Source: Martinezella multihospitum (lineage in GTDB: Bacteria > Pseudomonadota > Alphaproteobacteria > Rhizobiales > Rhizobiaceae). Taken from it: DNA of 64,000 nucleotides. A program made the translations under genes and the position numbers. Numbering within the stretch: position 1 is the first letter of the stretch; each line of letters begins with the position of its first letter. Positions 7,815 to 16,887 of the stretch are shown here, in pieces. Location: the NCBI RefSeq assembly GCF_900094585.1, contig NZ_FMAG01000002.1:264007-328006 (forward strand), given 5' to 3'. The notes under the pieces are model-generated. The model did not search any database. It was not told where the DNA came from and worked only from the letters and a program-made list of their open reading frames with translations.

Positions 7815-8840
7815 TCACAGCTCGATGACGATCTTGCCGAAGGGGCCGCGATCGAGATGATCGAAGGCGGCCGGTACCTCGCCGAGTGCATAGCGATGAT
7901 CGATGACGGGCTTCAGGCCGATGCTGTCGACCGCACGCACGAAGTCTTCGAGTGAGCGGCGATGGCCGACGCCGATGCCCTGCACGGTGGGGGACTTCAG
8001 CAGCAGCGGTGCTGCCGGACCCGAGATGTCAAAACCCTCGAGGACGCCGATGACCGAGATGCGGCCATGAGGCGCCACCGCCTTCAGCGACTGGCCGAAG
8101 TTCGGCCCGCCGGCAATTTCGATGATATGGTCGATGCCCTGATCGTTGGTGAGACGATAGACTTCCTCCACCCAGTCGCCTTTATTGCGGTCGATGCCGT
8201 GATGGGCGCCGAGTGCCTTCGTCCGTGCGAGCTTCTCCGGCCCCGACGAGGTCACGAAGACCTCGGCTCCCTGGGCGGCGGCGATCTGCAGGCCAAACAG
8301 CGCCACGCCACCCGTTCCCTGTACCAATACGCTATCACCGGGCCTGATCTTGCCTCGCTCGACCAGAGCGAACCATGCCGTCAGGCCAGCGCAGGGCAAA
8401 GTGCTTGCCTCGGCATAATCGAGGCTCGCCGGAGCCGATACGAACCAGCCCTCCGGCATGGAGATATATTCGGAGAGCACGCCGGGATAAAAGCCGCCAA
8501 GCGTCTTGTAGGGAGGTGTGCGGGCATCGCCGAGCGGCTTGCCGTCGATCCAGCCGGGATGGAAGGTCGAAATGACCCGGTCGCCCACGGCAAATCTGGT
8601 CACGTCGTCTCCGACCGCTTCGATCACGCCTGCCATATCGGAGGCCGGCACGAAGGGAAATTGGATCGGTAGGCCCATGCCGGTCTCGCGCACGAGCTTG
8701 TCGCGATAGTTCAGCGAAACGGCTTTGACCCGCACAAGCACTTCGCCGCGCGCCGGCTTAGGTACTGCCGTTTCCGTGAGGTTCAAGGGAGCGCCGACGG
8801 CAATCGTATCGAGAGTCCAGCGCTTCATGGTCTTCGTCAT
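7815..8840 (-). CDS. Zinc-independent alcohol dehydrogenase / quinone reductase family protein
   Basis: A medium-chain dehydrogenase/reductase of 341 residues with a GroES-like N-terminal domain and a Rossmann domain. The nucleotide-binding turn is VQGTGGVALFGLQ, near residue 165. The usual structural zinc Cys cluster is absent, which places it with NADPH-dependent quinone/enone reductases. The start at 8840 is chosen because AGGAG lies six bases upstream; ATG 8843 is the alternative. It is divergent from a LysR gene, 110 bases apart, which probably controls it. The substrate is unknown. Confidence 0.88.
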   Translation of the reverse strand: MTKTMKRWTLDTIAVGAPLNLTETAVPKPARGEVLVRVKAVSLNYRDKLVRETGMGLPIQFPFVPASDMAGVIEAVGDDVTRFAVGDRVISTFHPGWIDGKPLGDARTPPYKTLGGFYPGVLSEYISMPEGWFVSAPASLDYAEASTLPCAGLTAWFALVERGKIRPGDSVLVQGTGGVALFGLQIAAAQGAEVFVTSSGPEKLARTKALGAHHGIDRNKGDWVEEVYRLTNDQGIDHIIEIAGGPNFGQSLKAVAPHGRISVIGVLEGFDISGPAAPLLLKSPTVQGIGVGHRRSLEDFVRAVDSIGLKPVIDHRYALGEVPAAFDHLDRGPFGKIVIEL

Positions 8841-8950
8841 CATGATCTCCTGAGAGGAATTGGAAGCAATGGACAGAGCATATCGTTGCTTTTTGGTCGC
8901 CAGTGGCGATATTATTTCCGCTAAATGGTTCCTTATGGGAAGCAATCATC
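8841..8950. promoter_or_regulatory. Divergent promoter region with LysR-type inverted repeats
   Basis: This region between the dehydrogenase and LysR genes holds a 13-base inverted repeat, TCGCCA-G-TGGCGA (8897-8909). It also has a wider pair ATATCG/CGATAT (8880-8885 and 8907-8912), about the size expected for a LysR dimer site. Assignment to the neighbouring regulator is inference. Confidence 0.4.
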
Positions 8951-9850
8951 ATGAACGACATGCTCAACGGCATTCCGGAATTCGTGGAGGCGGTCGAGGC
9001 CGGCGGCTTTTCGGCGGCGGCGGCACGTATGAACCTGTCGCGCTCGGCGATCGGCAAGACCATCGCCAAATTGGAGCGGCGCCTGAATGTGCGCTTGTTC
9101 CACCGCACCACCCGCATGCAGAGCCTGACGGATGAAGGCCAAGCCTTTTACGAGCGCTGCCGCCGGGCGCTGGACGAGATACAATCCGGCGAAGCTATGC
9201 TGGAATCGGGCAAGCGCGAGGTCACCGGACGCCTGCGCATCTCCATGCCGGTTCTCTTCGGCCGCCGCTGCCTTACGCCGCTGCTGCTGGAGCTGGCCCG
9301 CATGCACCCGAAGCTCGAACTGGATCTCTCCTTCAGCGATCGCGTCGTCGATCTCTTCGACGAGGGCTTCGATCTCGCTATTCGCAACGGCGTACTGCGG
9401 GACGAGGCCGGTCTTGCCGCGCGCAAGATCGCCTTCCATCACATGACGCTATGTGCATCGCCGGCCTATCTGGCCGCAAGAGGGACGCCGCAGATCGTTG
9501 CCGATCTCGCCGATCACGATCTCGTCGTCTATGCGAGATCCGGCGAGGCGAAGAGATGGGCTTTCCTGAAGGATGATGGCGCAGCCCTCGACTATTTTCC
9601 GCAAACGCGGTTGCGGTTCGATGACCTGGAGGTCATTGCGGACGCGGCTGCTGCCGGAATGGGCATTACCTGGCTACCCTGCTGGCTCGTAAGGGGCTAT
9701 GTGCACGCGGGCAAGCTCATGCCCGTGCTCAATGTCTCCAGCCGTCCCGTCAACGTCTATGCCGTCTGGCCGCAGGTACCGCAGCTTTCTCTGAAGATGC
9801 GTGTGATCATTGATCTGCTCGCCGCGCGCTTGCCTGGAATCATGGACTGA
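8951..9850 (+). CDS. LysR-family transcriptional regulator
   Basis: A 299-residue regulator. The winged HTH covers residues 1-60 (FVEAVEAGGFSAAAARMNLS, then RLFHRTTR and LTDEG), and the periplasmic-binding-like effector domain runs from about 88 to 290. It belongs to the group whose members often act on a divergent oxidoreductase gene, and here it faces the dehydrogenase gene. The start at 8951 gives the normal LysR N-terminus, with GGGAAG upstream; an upstream GTG at 8903 would add 16 residues unlike the family. The inducer is not predictable. Confidence 0.92.
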   Translation: MNDMLNGIPEFVEAVEAGGFSAAAARMNLSRSAIGKTIAKLERRLNVRLFHRTTRMQSLTDEGQAFYERCRRALDEIQSGEAMLESGKREVTGRLRISMPVLFGRRCLTPLLLELARMHPKLELDLSFSDRVVDLFDEGFDLAIRNGVLRDEAGLAARKIAFHHMTLCASPAYLAARGTPQIVADLADHDLVVYARSGEAKRWAFLKDDGAALDYFPQTRLRFDDLEVIADAAAAGMGITWLPCWLVRGYVHAGKLMPVLNVSSRPVNVYAVWPQVPQLSLKMRVIIDLLAARLPGIMD

Positions 9851-9870
9851 GCGCGTGATGATGCCTCCGG

Positions 9871-9976
9871 CTAGAGCAATTCCAGGAAAAGTGCGGAGCG
9901 GTTTTCCGTCCGGAAGTGCGTGAAAACAAAGAGATAGAGCGGTTCAGAGTTTCCGTGAAAAGCTGAGCCGCTCTAG
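9871..9976. repeat. 106-bp interspersed repeat with CTAG ends
   Basis: This segment starts CTAGAGCAATTCC and ends GCCGCTCTAG, so its termini are inverted. Its central part (GCGGTTTTCCGTCCGGAA, then GTGAAAACAAAGAG) matches 50446-50550 over nearly the whole length with scattered differences. It belongs to the non-coding interspersed elements common between genes in Rhizobium. Its right end overlaps the TAG stop of the YciI gene on the minus strand. Confidence 0.85.
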
Positions 9977-10269
9977 AGCAGGGCGCCCTCGGCAAAGACC
10001 TGGTTCCATCTGAAGACCCGCACGGATTTGCGCAGGCCCGACGCCCAGAATGGATCTTCCTTCACCAGACGGTCGACGGCATCGCCGGTCTCCGCTTCGA
10101 CAAGCCACAGGCCGCCGGCAAATGCGTCACCCTCCCGGCTGAGCGGTCCGGCCGTCCTGATGGACGCGGCATTCGCTTCCAGGAAGGCGAAGTGGCGCGA
10201 CAGATACTCCTTGCGGATCGCGGCGGCGTTTTGCTGATCGTCCTCGAACAGAACTGCGAACAGGGTCAT
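9973..10269 (-). CDS. YciI-family protein
   Basis: A 98-residue protein of the YciI/YCII superfamily (ferredoxin-like dimer). It has the family pattern of an N-terminal strand MTLFAVLFED, HFAFLEAN with the conserved His, then GPL, a Gly-Gly strand and EDPF near residue 71. The function is unknown; some relatives act in aromatic catabolism. The start at 10269 is preferred because AAGGAG is six bases upstream, whereas ATG 10275 abuts it. The stop TAG lies inside the flanking repeat. It is divergent from a LysR gene 84 bases away. Confidence 0.88.
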   Translation of the reverse strand: MTLFAVLFEDDQQNAAAIRKEYLSRHFAFLEANAASIRTAGPLSREGDAFAGGLWLVEAETGDAVDRLVKEDPFWASGLRKSVRVFRWNQVFAEGALL

Positions 10270-10353
10270 CTTCATCTCCTTGCTGGATATTTCCAGTCTA
10301 TGACTGCAATAATGCCGATACACGCGGTAAATTTTCAGCAGGGAGCTGCAAAA

Positions 10354-11238
10354 TTGCACGATATCGATTGGAATGATCTGCGCCATCTTCTCGCCCTTGC
10401 GCGGGGAGGGTCCTTCGCTGCTGCCGGCAGGGCGCTTCGCACGGATGCGACGACGGTCGGTCGCCGCCTGCGCGTCCTGGAGAAACGCCTCGGCACGACG
10501 CTGTTTTCGCGCGATGGAGGTGGCGCCCTGTCGCCGACGCCAGCGGGCGAGATCGCGGTGGCGAAAGCCGAGGCGATCGAGGCCGAAGTCATGGCGCTGT
10601 CGGGCGCGTTGGATGCGGCCGATCCGATGGCACTCGGCAAGGTGCGCCTCACGGCGGCGCCATCCTTCATCAGCCGGCTGTTGATCCCCTCGCTGCCCAG
10701 CCTGCTGGCGCAACATTCCGGCCTGCAATTGGAACTCATCGGCGATTCCAGAAATTTCAACCTGACCCGGCGCGAGGCCGATATGGCGCTGCGCCTTGCA
10801 AGACCCGCCGATATGACAAACGGCAAAGTCGTCGCCAGGCGGATCGCAACGCTGGACTATGCCGTCTACGTCGCTGCCGGGCAGGAGAGGCATGCGGAAA
10901 AGCTGCCCTGGATCGTCTATGAAGAGGCGATGGTGCATCTGCCGCACGCCCGCTGGATCGCCGCGCAGGCGGAAAGGTCAGGTCGTTCCAGCCCGCTTGC
11001 GGTCAACGATGCCGAAGCTCTGCTGCAGGCCGCGGCTGCAGGGTTGGGGCGCGCGCTGCTGCCGAAAATTCTCGCTCAGAATGTAGGAGGTCTTTGCCGT
11101 GTCGATAGCGGCGACGGCAATCCGCCGGTGCGAGAGATGTGGCTGCTGATACATGCCGAGCTTCGCCAGCTCGTCCGCATTCGCGCCGTTTCCGGTTGGC
11201 TGGATGGGATCTTTCGCCATCCGCATCCAGAGCGGTGA
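10354..11238 (+). CDS. LysR-family transcriptional regulator
   Basis: A regulator of about 294 residues. The HTH region (IDWNDLRHLLALARGGSFAA, then TTVGRRLRVLEKRLGTTLF) is followed by a LysR substrate-binding domain. The TTG at 10354 is chosen because AGGGAG lies eight bases upstream and the family N-terminus begins here; an ATG at 10312 would add 14 residues. It faces the YciI gene and probably regulates it. Its overall pattern is that of small LysR proteins near YciI or DoxX genes in alphaproteobacteria. Confidence 0.88.
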   Translation: MHDIDWNDLRHLLALARGGSFAAAGRALRTDATTVGRRLRVLEKRLGTTLFSRDGGGALSPTPAGEIAVAKAEAIEAEVMALSGALDAADPMALGKVRLTAAPSFISRLLIPSLPSLLAQHSGLQLELIGDSRNFNLTRREADMALRLARPADMTNGKVVARRIATLDYAVYVAAGQERHAEKLPWIVYEEAMVHLPHARWIAAQAERSGRSSPLAVNDAEALLQAAAAGLGRALLPKILAQNVGGLCRVDSGDGNPPVREMWLLIHAELRQLVRIRAVSGWLDGIFRHPHPER

Positions 11239-11241
11239 GAA

Positions 11242-11261
11242 AGGCGGCACGGATGCCGCCT
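11242..11261. terminator. Hairpin between convergent genes
   Basis: Arms AGGCGGCA (11242-11249) and TGCCGCCT (11254-11261) surround the loop CGGA between the LysR stop and the DUF305 stop. A short T-rich stretch follows on the minus side. It is probably a shared terminator. Confidence 0.5.
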
Positions 11262-11277
11262 CCCATTATCGGGCGAA

Positions 11278-11646
11278 TTACTTGCCGTGCTTCTGCAGCC
11301 AGGCTTTCATTTCCTTGATCTCGGCTTCCTGCGCGGTAACGACGGCTTCCGCCAGCTTGCGCAGTTCGGGATCCTTGCCGTATTTCAGCTCGATCTTCGC
11401 CATGTCGATCGCGCCTTGATGATGCGGGATCATGCCGCGAACGAAATCCGCATCGGCGTCGCCGCTGTAGTGGATCATCATGTCCTTGTGCATCTTGCCC
11501 ATGGCGTCGTTGAACGCCTTGCTGGAAGCGCCCTGGTCGCCCATCGGCTTGCTCATATCCATGCCCTTCATGTCGTCGGCAAGGGCAGGAAGGGCGATGA
11601 CAAAGGCGAATGCGCCGGCAAGCATCAGCGATTTTGAGGTAGTCAT
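11278..11646 (-). CDS. DUF305 secreted protein, CopM-like metal-binding family
   Basis: A 122-residue exported protein with a signal peptide ([23 protein letters not shown]). A Met/Asp/His-rich mature start ([11 protein letters not shown]) leads to the DUF305 ferritin-like helical domain with the signature [11 protein letters not shown] near residue 75. DUF305 proteins are often found with copper-resistance genes, and some bind copper in the periplasm. The Met/His content supports metal binding, but the metal is inferred. It lies 72 bases downstream of a Cys/Met/His-containing secreted protein on the same strand, probably as one unit. Confidence 0.88.
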   Translation of the reverse strand: MTTSKSLMLAGAFAFVIALPALADDMKGMDMSKPMGDQGASSKAFNDAMGKMHKDMMIHYSGDADADFVRGMIPHHQGAIDMAKIELKYGKDPELRKLAEAVVTAQEAEIKEMKAWLQKHGK

Positions 11647-11718
11647 AGGTGTTCTCTCCGTTTCTGGACGGTATCTGGATTTGAGCGGCAGCGCTCGTCG
11701 ATTGAATGCAGGATATCG

Positions 11719-12084
11719 TCAGGCAAAACGGGGAGGCGGTGCTGTCGGCTGCAGCTGGGAGCCGGTAAGACGCTGGCCGGGCGCCGGTGCTGGATAGGAG
11801 AAGGCGTGTTTGCCACCTTCGATCGCAAGGGTCGGCATCAAGGCAAGGCAGGCGGCGCAGGACGCCACATGCGCCATACCGCCGGCGCAGGGATTTTCCG
11901 GCTTCTTTTGCTGGGGTTCGGCCATGTTGGCGTGACCGGCGATGTCAGGCATATCGGCCATATTCATCGACGCTGCTTGAGGCGTAGACATGACAGATTC
12001 GCAGACAGGGCAATTCGCCAGCGCCGGCATGGCACCGTAGAGCACCCAGGCAATCAGCATCGTCAGGATCGCAAATACACGCAT
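11719..12084 (-). CDS. Small secreted Cys/Met/His-containing protein, unknown
   Basis: A 121-residue protein with a strong signal peptide (MRVFAILTMLIAWVLYGAMPALA). The mature part has NCPVCESV, a Met/His stretch (MNMADMPDIAGHANM), a second Cys group (NPCAGG, SCAACLALMP) and a Pro-rich tail. I do not recognise a family. The paired cysteines and Met/His residues suggest metal binding or redox activity in the periplasm, which fits the neighbouring DUF305 gene. Longer starts at 12111 and 12132 exist, but the signal peptide begins cleanly at 12084. Confidence 0.65.
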   Translation of the reverse strand: MRVFAILTMLIAWVLYGAMPALANCPVCESVMSTPQAASMNMADMPDIAGHANMAEPQQKKPENPCAGGMAHVASCAACLALMPTLAIEGGKHAFSYPAPAPGQRLTGSQLQPTAPPPRFA

Positions 12085-12153
12085 GAACAGAAACCTAGCC
12101 GTGCAATCCATGAAGGCAAGCGCGAATTGCATCCTCGGGACACCAGAAGGCGA

Positions 12154-12681
12154 TCAAGGCTGTAGTTTGACTTCCCTGATGATTTCGATCGGCGGAAAGT
12201 GGATGCAATCCACCACATCGAAGGTGAGCGTAAACTGGGCTGGCGTTGCGGCCGCCCATCTCAGCGCCTCTTCCGCCGCGTTCGCCGGGATTTTCATCGC
12301 AAGGGTGCAATGCGGCTGCCAGCGATCAGGTCGGGAATGCTCATGGCAAAGGGCAGGATCGATCTCGTCGTGAATGGTGCGGTGTATCCGTCTCAGGACA
12401 TGATCATTCGTCGGACGCGCCCAGAGCACCAGCATCTCGTTTGGAAAATGATCGATCCCCGAAAACTCGATTGCTAACGGCGGGACGTTTGCGAAGGCCC
12501 TTTGAGCCGCGGCGACGAGCAAGGAAACGGCAATGTCCTCATAAACAGCGAATGTCAGATGTGGCGGATAGTGCAGCGCCTGCATCGACGCAGAGGCTTC
12601 GAACCGGCTCGCCTCCCGCCAGAGATCGAGAACCGGAGCGGCGCTATCATCGCTGCATTTCAAAACGATTGCGTGTGGCAT
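12154..12681 (-). CDS. 2'-5' RNA ligase / 2H phosphoesterase family protein
   Basis: A 175-residue protein with the two HxTx motifs of the 2H superfamily: HLTF near residue 42 and HCTL near residue 124. These form the catalytic site of RNA ligases and cyclic phosphodiesterases. The length fits the LigT/ThpR-like group. The cellular substrate is unknown; related enzymes hydrolyse 2',3'-cyclic phosphates on RNA. It stands alone, divergent from hisS with 125 bases between them. Confidence 0.85.
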   Translation of the reverse strand: MPHAIVLKCSDDSAAPVLDLWREASRFEASASMQALHYPPHLTFAVYEDIAVSLLVAAAQRAFANVPPLAIEFSGIDHFPNEMLVLWARPTNDHVLRRIHRTIHDEIDPALCHEHSRPDRWQPHCTLAMKIPANAAEEALRWAAATPAQFTLTFDVVDCIHFPPIEIIREVKLQP

Positions 12682-12806
12682 GGTTTCTCTGCTGCCCTCT
12701 CCGGCTTTTCTCGGTTTTGTCGGCCGCTAACTTATAACAATCCTTGCCGCATTCGGCCCAATCCGCTAGTTAACCGCGACTGTTCCCATACCGGATTACC
12801 CTAGAG

Positions 12807-14330
12807 ATGAGCGACAAACAAAAGAAACCGCAGAAGCTCAAGGCCCGCCTGCCGCGTGGCTTTGTCGATCGTTCGGCCAGCGACATTCGCGCCGTCAACG
12901 AGATGACCTCCAAGATCCGGGCCGTTTATGAGCATTATGGTTTCGATCCCGTCGAAACGCCGCTGTTCGAATATACCGATGCGCTCGGCAAATTCCTGCC
13001 CGATAGCGACCGGCCGAACGAAGGCGTGTTCTCGCTGCAGGATGAAGACGAGCAGTGGATGTCTCTGCGCTACGACCTGACGGCGCCGCTTGCCCGTCAT
13101 GTTGCCGAGAATTTCAACGAGATCCAGCTTCCCTACCGCACCTATCGCGCCGGCTATGTGTTCCGCAACGAGAAGCCAGGCCCGGGCCGTTTCCGCCAGT
13201 TCATGCAGTTCGATGCCGATACCGTCGGTGCGCCGGGCGTTCAGGCCGATGCCGAGATGTGCATGATGATGGCCGATACGCTGGAAGCCCTCGGCATCAA
13301 GCGCGGCGACTATGTGATCCGCGTCAACAACCGCAAGGTTCTTGACGGCGTCCTGGAAGCGATCGGCCTCGGCGGCGATGACAAGGCCGCCCAGCGATTG
13401 AACGTGCTGCGTGCCATCGACAAGCTCGACAAGTTCGGCCCGGAAGGCGTGGCGCTGCTGCTCGGTCCCGGCCGCAAGGATGAATCCGGCGACTTCACCA
13501 AGGGTGCCGGCCTCAATGCCGACCAGATCGATAAGGTGCTCTTCTTCGTTGGCATCAAGGATTATGCCGAAAGTGCCGCACAGCTCGCCGAGCTGGTCGC
13601 CGGTACGTCCAACGGCGTCGAGGGCGTCGACGAATTGAATTTCATCGGCAGCCTCGTCACCAGCGCCGGCTATCAGTCGGATCGCATCAAGATCGATCCG
13701 TCGGTCGTGCGCGGCCTCGAATATTACACCGGCCCGGTCTACGAGGCTGAGCTCACCTTCGACGTCACCAACGAGAAGGGCGAGAAGGTCGTCTTCGGTT
13801 CGGTCGGCGGTGGCGGCCGTTATGACGGGCTCGTCTCGCGCTTCATGGGCCAGCCGGTGCCGGCGACAGGCTTCTCCATCGGCGTGTCGCGCCTGATGAC
13901 GGCGCTGAAGAATCTCGGCAAGCTCGGCACCGAGGAGGTCATCGAGCCTGTCCTCGTCACCGTCATGGATGGCGATGTCGATGCCATGGGTCGCTACCAG
14001 CGCTTCACCCAGCAATTGCGCGCCGCCGGCATCCGCGCCGAGATGTTCCAGGGCAACTGGAAGAAATTCGGCAACCAGCTGAAATACGCCGACCGTCGCG
14101 GCTGCCCCATCGCCATCATCCAGGGCGGCGATGAGCGCGCCCAGGGCGTCGTCCAGCTCAAGGATCTGATCGAGGGCAAGCGCCTCTCCGGTGAGATCGA
14201 GGACAATGCCAGCTGGCGTGAGGCTCGCGTGGCCCAGGAAACCGTGCCGGAAGCCGAGCTGATCGCGAAGGTCAAGGCGATGCTCGCAGCACAGGCGGAA
14301 GACCGGAAGAGGGCGCTCGGCAATGTCTGA
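12807..14330 (+). CDS. hisS: Histidyl-tRNA synthetase
   Basis: Class II aminoacyl-tRNA synthetase that charges tRNA-His; 507 residues, within the range for the alphaproteobacterial type. Class II motif 2 is [20 protein letters not shown] (about residue 127), and the histidine-binding signature is [12 protein letters not shown] (about 302). Motif 3 lies in the [10 protein letters not shown] segment, and a C-terminal anticodon domain starts near 385. It heads hisS-hisZ-hisG, an arrangement typical of Rhizobiales. The start is followed by a Lys-rich stretch, as is common in this family. Confidence 0.96.
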   Translation: MSDKQKKPQKLKARLPRGFVDRSASDIRAVNEMTSKIRAVYEHYGFDPVETPLFEYTDALGKFLPDSDRPNEGVFSLQDEDEQWMSLRYDLTAPLARHVAENFNEIQLPYRTYRAGYVFRNEKPGPGRFRQFMQFDADTVGAPGVQADAEMCMMMADTLEALGIKRGDYVIRVNNRKVLDGVLEAIGLGGDDKAAQRLNVLRAIDKLDKFGPEGVALLLGPGRKDESGDFTKGAGLNADQIDKVLFFVGIKDYAESAAQLAELVAGTSNGVEGVDELNFIGSLVTSAGYQSDRIKIDPSVVRGLEYYTGPVYEAELTFDVTNEKGEKVVFGSVGGGGRYDGLVSRFMGQPVPATGFSIGVSRLMTALKNLGKLGTEEVIEPVLVTVMDGDVDAMGRYQRFTQQLRAAGIRAEMFQGNWKKFGNQLKYADRRGCPIAIIQGGDERAQGVVQLKDLIEGKRLSGEIEDNASWREARVAQETVPEAELIAKVKAMLAAQAEDRKRALGNV

Positions 14331-14357
14331 GTGCGCGGCTTTGCCCCTCACCCTAGC

Positions 14358-14478
14358 CCTCTCCCCGCTTGCGGGGAGAGGGGACGACCTCTTTTGTTGC
14401 ACTTCATCGGTTCCCACAGAGGTGAGAGAAGATGGAAGGCGCGCCCATCCCCTTCTCCCCGTCCGAACGGGGAGAAGG
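14358..14478. repeat. Pair of REP-like palindromes between hisS and hisZ
   Basis: Two GC-rich hairpins of the same family: arms 14358-14368/14371-14381 (CCTCTCCCCGC and its complement), and arms 14451-14462/14467-14478 (CCTTCTCCCCGT and its complement). A degenerate relative lies at 17881-17907. Such CCCTCTCCCC/GGGGAGAGGG units are common rhizobial intergenic palindromes. Here they sit inside a presumed operon, so they may attenuate or stabilise the transcript. Confidence 0.8.
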
Positions 14479-14552
14479 TGGCCGCCCTTCGATAAAAACT
14501 CAGGAGGCCGGATGAGGGGCTTTGATGGCGGCGAGAGGGGAGTTTTGATCCC

Positions 14553-15671
14553 ATGCCCCTGATCAACCTTCCGAATTTTGCCAGCGACCTGCTGGACGAA
14601 TTCTCGGTTCGCGGGACGGAGAGGGTGGATACGCCCATCATCCAGCCGGCCGAACCCTTTCTCGACATGGCCGGCGAGGATCTTCGCCGCCGTATCTTCA
14701 TGACCGAAAGCGAAACCGGCGCCAGCCTTTGCCTGCGCCCGGAATTCACCATTCCGGTCTGCCTGCGCCATATCGAAACCGCGACCGGCACGCCGAAGCG
14801 CTATTCCTATCTCGGTGAGATCTTCCGCCAGCGCCGCGAAGGTGGCCATGAGTTCTACCAGGCCGGCATCGAGGATTTGGGTGATGGCAATACGGCGAGT
14901 GCCGACGCTCGCGCCGTCAGCGATGCCATTGGCATCCTGGACCGCGTGGTGCCCGGCAGGCAGCTCTCCGTGACCCTTGGCGATCAGGCCGTGTTCGAGG
15001 CCGTGGTGCAGGCGCTCGGCCTGCCATCCGGCTGGCAGAAGCGGCTGATCCACGCTTTTGGCAACATGATGCAGCTCGAAACCCTGCTCGCGCATCTTGC
15101 AAGCCCGCAGCCGGTCACCGGACTCGATGCCCATGTGCTCGATTTCCTGAGCCGCGGCGACGAGCAGGGGCTGGTCAGGCATATCGATGCCACTATGCAC
15201 GCAACCGGCTATTCCACCAATGCCAGCCGCTCGCCGAAGGAGATCGCCCGCCGCCTTCGCGAGAAGCTGGTCCTGTCGGAAACGCGGCTCGATGATGCGG
15301 CCTTCCGCGTACTGGAGGAGTTTCTGTCCTTGAGTGTGCCGCTGGCGGATGCTTCCGCGGCACTGGCGGGCTTTGCCGACGCGGCAGGCTTGAAGCTTAG
15401 TGCGGCTCTGAAGAATTTCGACGCTCGCGTCGCGGCCTTGGCCAATGCCGGTGTCGACGCTTCCAAGATCGACTATCGCGCCGCCTTCGGTCGCCCGCTT
15501 GATTATTACACCGGCCTCGTCTTCGAGGTGACGGTGCAGGGATCGAGCGCGGTGCTTGCCGGCGGCGGCCGCTTCGACCGGTTGATGACCTTGCTCGGTG
15601 CCAAGAATCATATCCCGGCTGTCGGCTTCGCGCTTTGGCTCGACCGCATCGAAATCGCGAGGGCGGCCTGA
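14553..15671 (+). CDS. hisZ: ATP phosphoribosyltransferase regulatory subunit
   Basis: A 372-residue class-II-synthetase paralogue that lacks an anticodon domain. HisZ forms a complex with short HisG and confers catalytic competence and histidine feedback on the first step of histidine synthesis. Recognisable class II remnants are [13 protein letters not shown] (about residue 68), the [15 protein letters not shown] motif 2 equivalent (about 90), and a YYTGLVFEV element near residue 315. The start ATG at 14553 matches the family N-terminus. Its stop overlaps the hisG start by one base. Confidence 0.95.
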   Translation: MPLINLPNFASDLLDEFSVRGTERVDTPIIQPAEPFLDMAGEDLRRRIFMTESETGASLCLRPEFTIPVCLRHIETATGTPKRYSYLGEIFRQRREGGHEFYQAGIEDLGDGNTASADARAVSDAIGILDRVVPGRQLSVTLGDQAVFEAVVQALGLPSGWQKRLIHAFGNMMQLETLLAHLASPQPVTGLDAHVLDFLSRGDEQGLVRHIDATMHATGYSTNASRSPKEIARRLREKLVLSETRLDDAAFRVLEEFLSLSVPLADASAALAGFADAAGLKLSAALKNFDARVAALANAGVDASKIDYRAAFGRPLDYYTGLVFEVTVQGSSAVLAGGGRFDRLMTLLGAKNHIPAVGFALWLDRIEIARAA

Positions 15672-16366
15672 TGACCATCACGATAGCGATTCCTTCCAAG
15701 GGCAGGATGAAGGACGATTGCGCCGCGATCTTCGAGCGCGCCGGCATGCCGATCGTTGCCGTCGGCAATGACCGCTCCTATCGTGGCCGTGTCGAAGGTT
15801 GGGATGGCGTCGAGATCGCCTTCCTGTCGGCCTCGGAAATCTCGCGAGAGATCGGCAACGGCAGCGTCGATTTCGGCATTACCGGCGAAGACCTCGTGCG
15901 CGAGGGCATGGCGGAGGCGGACCGCCGCGTCGAATTCTGCGCACGGCTCGGCTTCGGTCATGCCGATGTCGTTGTCGCGGTACCGGAAATCTGGCTCGAT
16001 GTCGATAGCATGGCTGACCTCGGCGATGTCGCCGCCGATTTCCGTACCCGGCATGGCCACAGGCTGACGGTCGCGACGAAATACTGGCGGCTGACTCAGC
16101 AGTTCTTCTCCAGCCAGCACGGCATCCAGCTCTACCGCATCGTCGAAAGCCTAGGCGCCACCGAAGGCGCACCGGCCGCCGGCTCGGCCGATATCATCGT
16201 CGACATCACCTCCACCGGCTCGACGCTCAGGGCGAACCATCTGAAGATCTTGTCGGATGGGGTTATCCTGCGCTCGGAGGCTTGCCTGGTGCGCGCGCGC
16301 AAGGAAAGCCACGATGGCAATCCGCTGGTTCCGCGTATCATTGCAGCGGTGCGCAGCGCGCTCTGA
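15671..16366 (+). CDS. hisG: ATP phosphoribosyltransferase, short form
   Basis: Catalytic subunit of the first committed step of histidine biosynthesis (ATP + PRPP to N1-phosphoribosyl-ATP). The 231 residues match the short HisG form, which lacks the C-terminal regulatory domain and therefore needs HisZ. The N-terminus ([13 protein letters not shown]), the [10 protein letters not shown] segment near 65, and the PRPP-loop-like [15 protein letters not shown] near 175 fit the family. The ATG overlaps the hisZ stop (TGATG), implying coupled translation. A strong terminator follows 27 bases after the stop. Confidence 0.96.
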   Translation: MTITIAIPSKGRMKDDCAAIFERAGMPIVAVGNDRSYRGRVEGWDGVEIAFLSASEISREIGNGSVDFGITGEDLVREGMAEADRRVEFCARLGFGHADVVVAVPEIWLDVDSMADLGDVAADFRTRHGHRLTVATKYWRLTQQFFSSQHGIQLYRIVESLGATEGAPAAGSADIIVDITSTGSTLRANHLKILSDGVILRSEACLVRARKESHDGNPLVPRIIAAVRSAL

Positions 16367-16388
16367 CGTTTCAGTTTCCTATTGACGC

Positions 16389-16421
16389 AAAAAGCCCGCC
16401 GGAATTCCGGCGGGCTTTTTT
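16389..16421. terminator. Bidirectional intrinsic terminator
   Basis: Perfect 9-bp stem GCCCGCCGG/CCGGCGGGC (16394-16402 and 16407-16415) with loop AATT, an A-run on the left and a T-run on the right. It ends hisG on the plus strand and the DoxX gene on the minus strand. Confidence 0.93.
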
Positions 16422-16443
16422 GTCTTGGAAGGATATTGGTCGA

Positions 16444-16887
16444 TCAGGCGGTAGCGTAGGCGCCGCGGCGAGCGTCGACCGAGTAGACGCCAGCACCGTT
16501 GGTGGCGAGCATGATATAGGCGCCGGCCAGCGTGATGTTCTTCAGGAAGTTCACGAAGTTCAGGCCGTTGATCCAGCCATTGGCGGCGGCCGGGAAGTCC
16601 GGAACGTTGACCGTCGGCAGATGGAAGACGACGCCGGTGAAGACGCAGAAGGCAGCGAGCAGCCAGCCGACGATGCGGACCTGGAAGCCGATCAGGACGC
16701 AGACGCCAGTGATGAATTCGAAGGCGCCGGCGACATAGGTGAGCAGCGTCGAGGCGGGCAGACCGGCACCGGCGATCATGCCAGCGGTACCTGCGGGATC
16801 GCTCAGCTTGCCGAAGCCTGCGAAGATAAACATGAAGGCGAGCAGGATGCGCGCCACGAGAATGATGATGTTGTTGGTGTTGGACAT
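16444..16887 (-). CDS. DoxX-family membrane protein
   Basis: A 147-residue inner-membrane protein of the DoxX/SURF4-like family with four hydrophobic segments (roughly residues 6-28, 48-70, 73-92 and 112-130). The family pattern is seen in RILLAFMFIFAGFGKLSDP and GAFEFITGVCVLIGF. DoxX relatives are linked to quinone or thiol redox reactions and oxidative stress, but the specific role is not predictable. The start at 16887 follows CCGGAGACTGTC, giving a good ribosome site; a long upstream extension of the frame is rejected. Confidence 0.9.
   Translation of the reverse strand: MSNTNNIIILVARILLAFMFIFAGFGKLSDPAGTAGMIAGAGLPASTLLTYVAGAFEFITGVCVLIGFQVRIVGWLLAAFCVFTGVVFHLPTVNVPDFPAAANGWINGLNFVNFLKNITLAGAYIMLATNGAGVYSVDARRGAYATA

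Noticed and set aside
12801..15611. Open frame of 936 codons on the minus strand
   Set aside because: It runs antisense to hisS and hisZ, which have clear motifs; long antisense frames are expected in GC-rich DNA with strong third-position bias.
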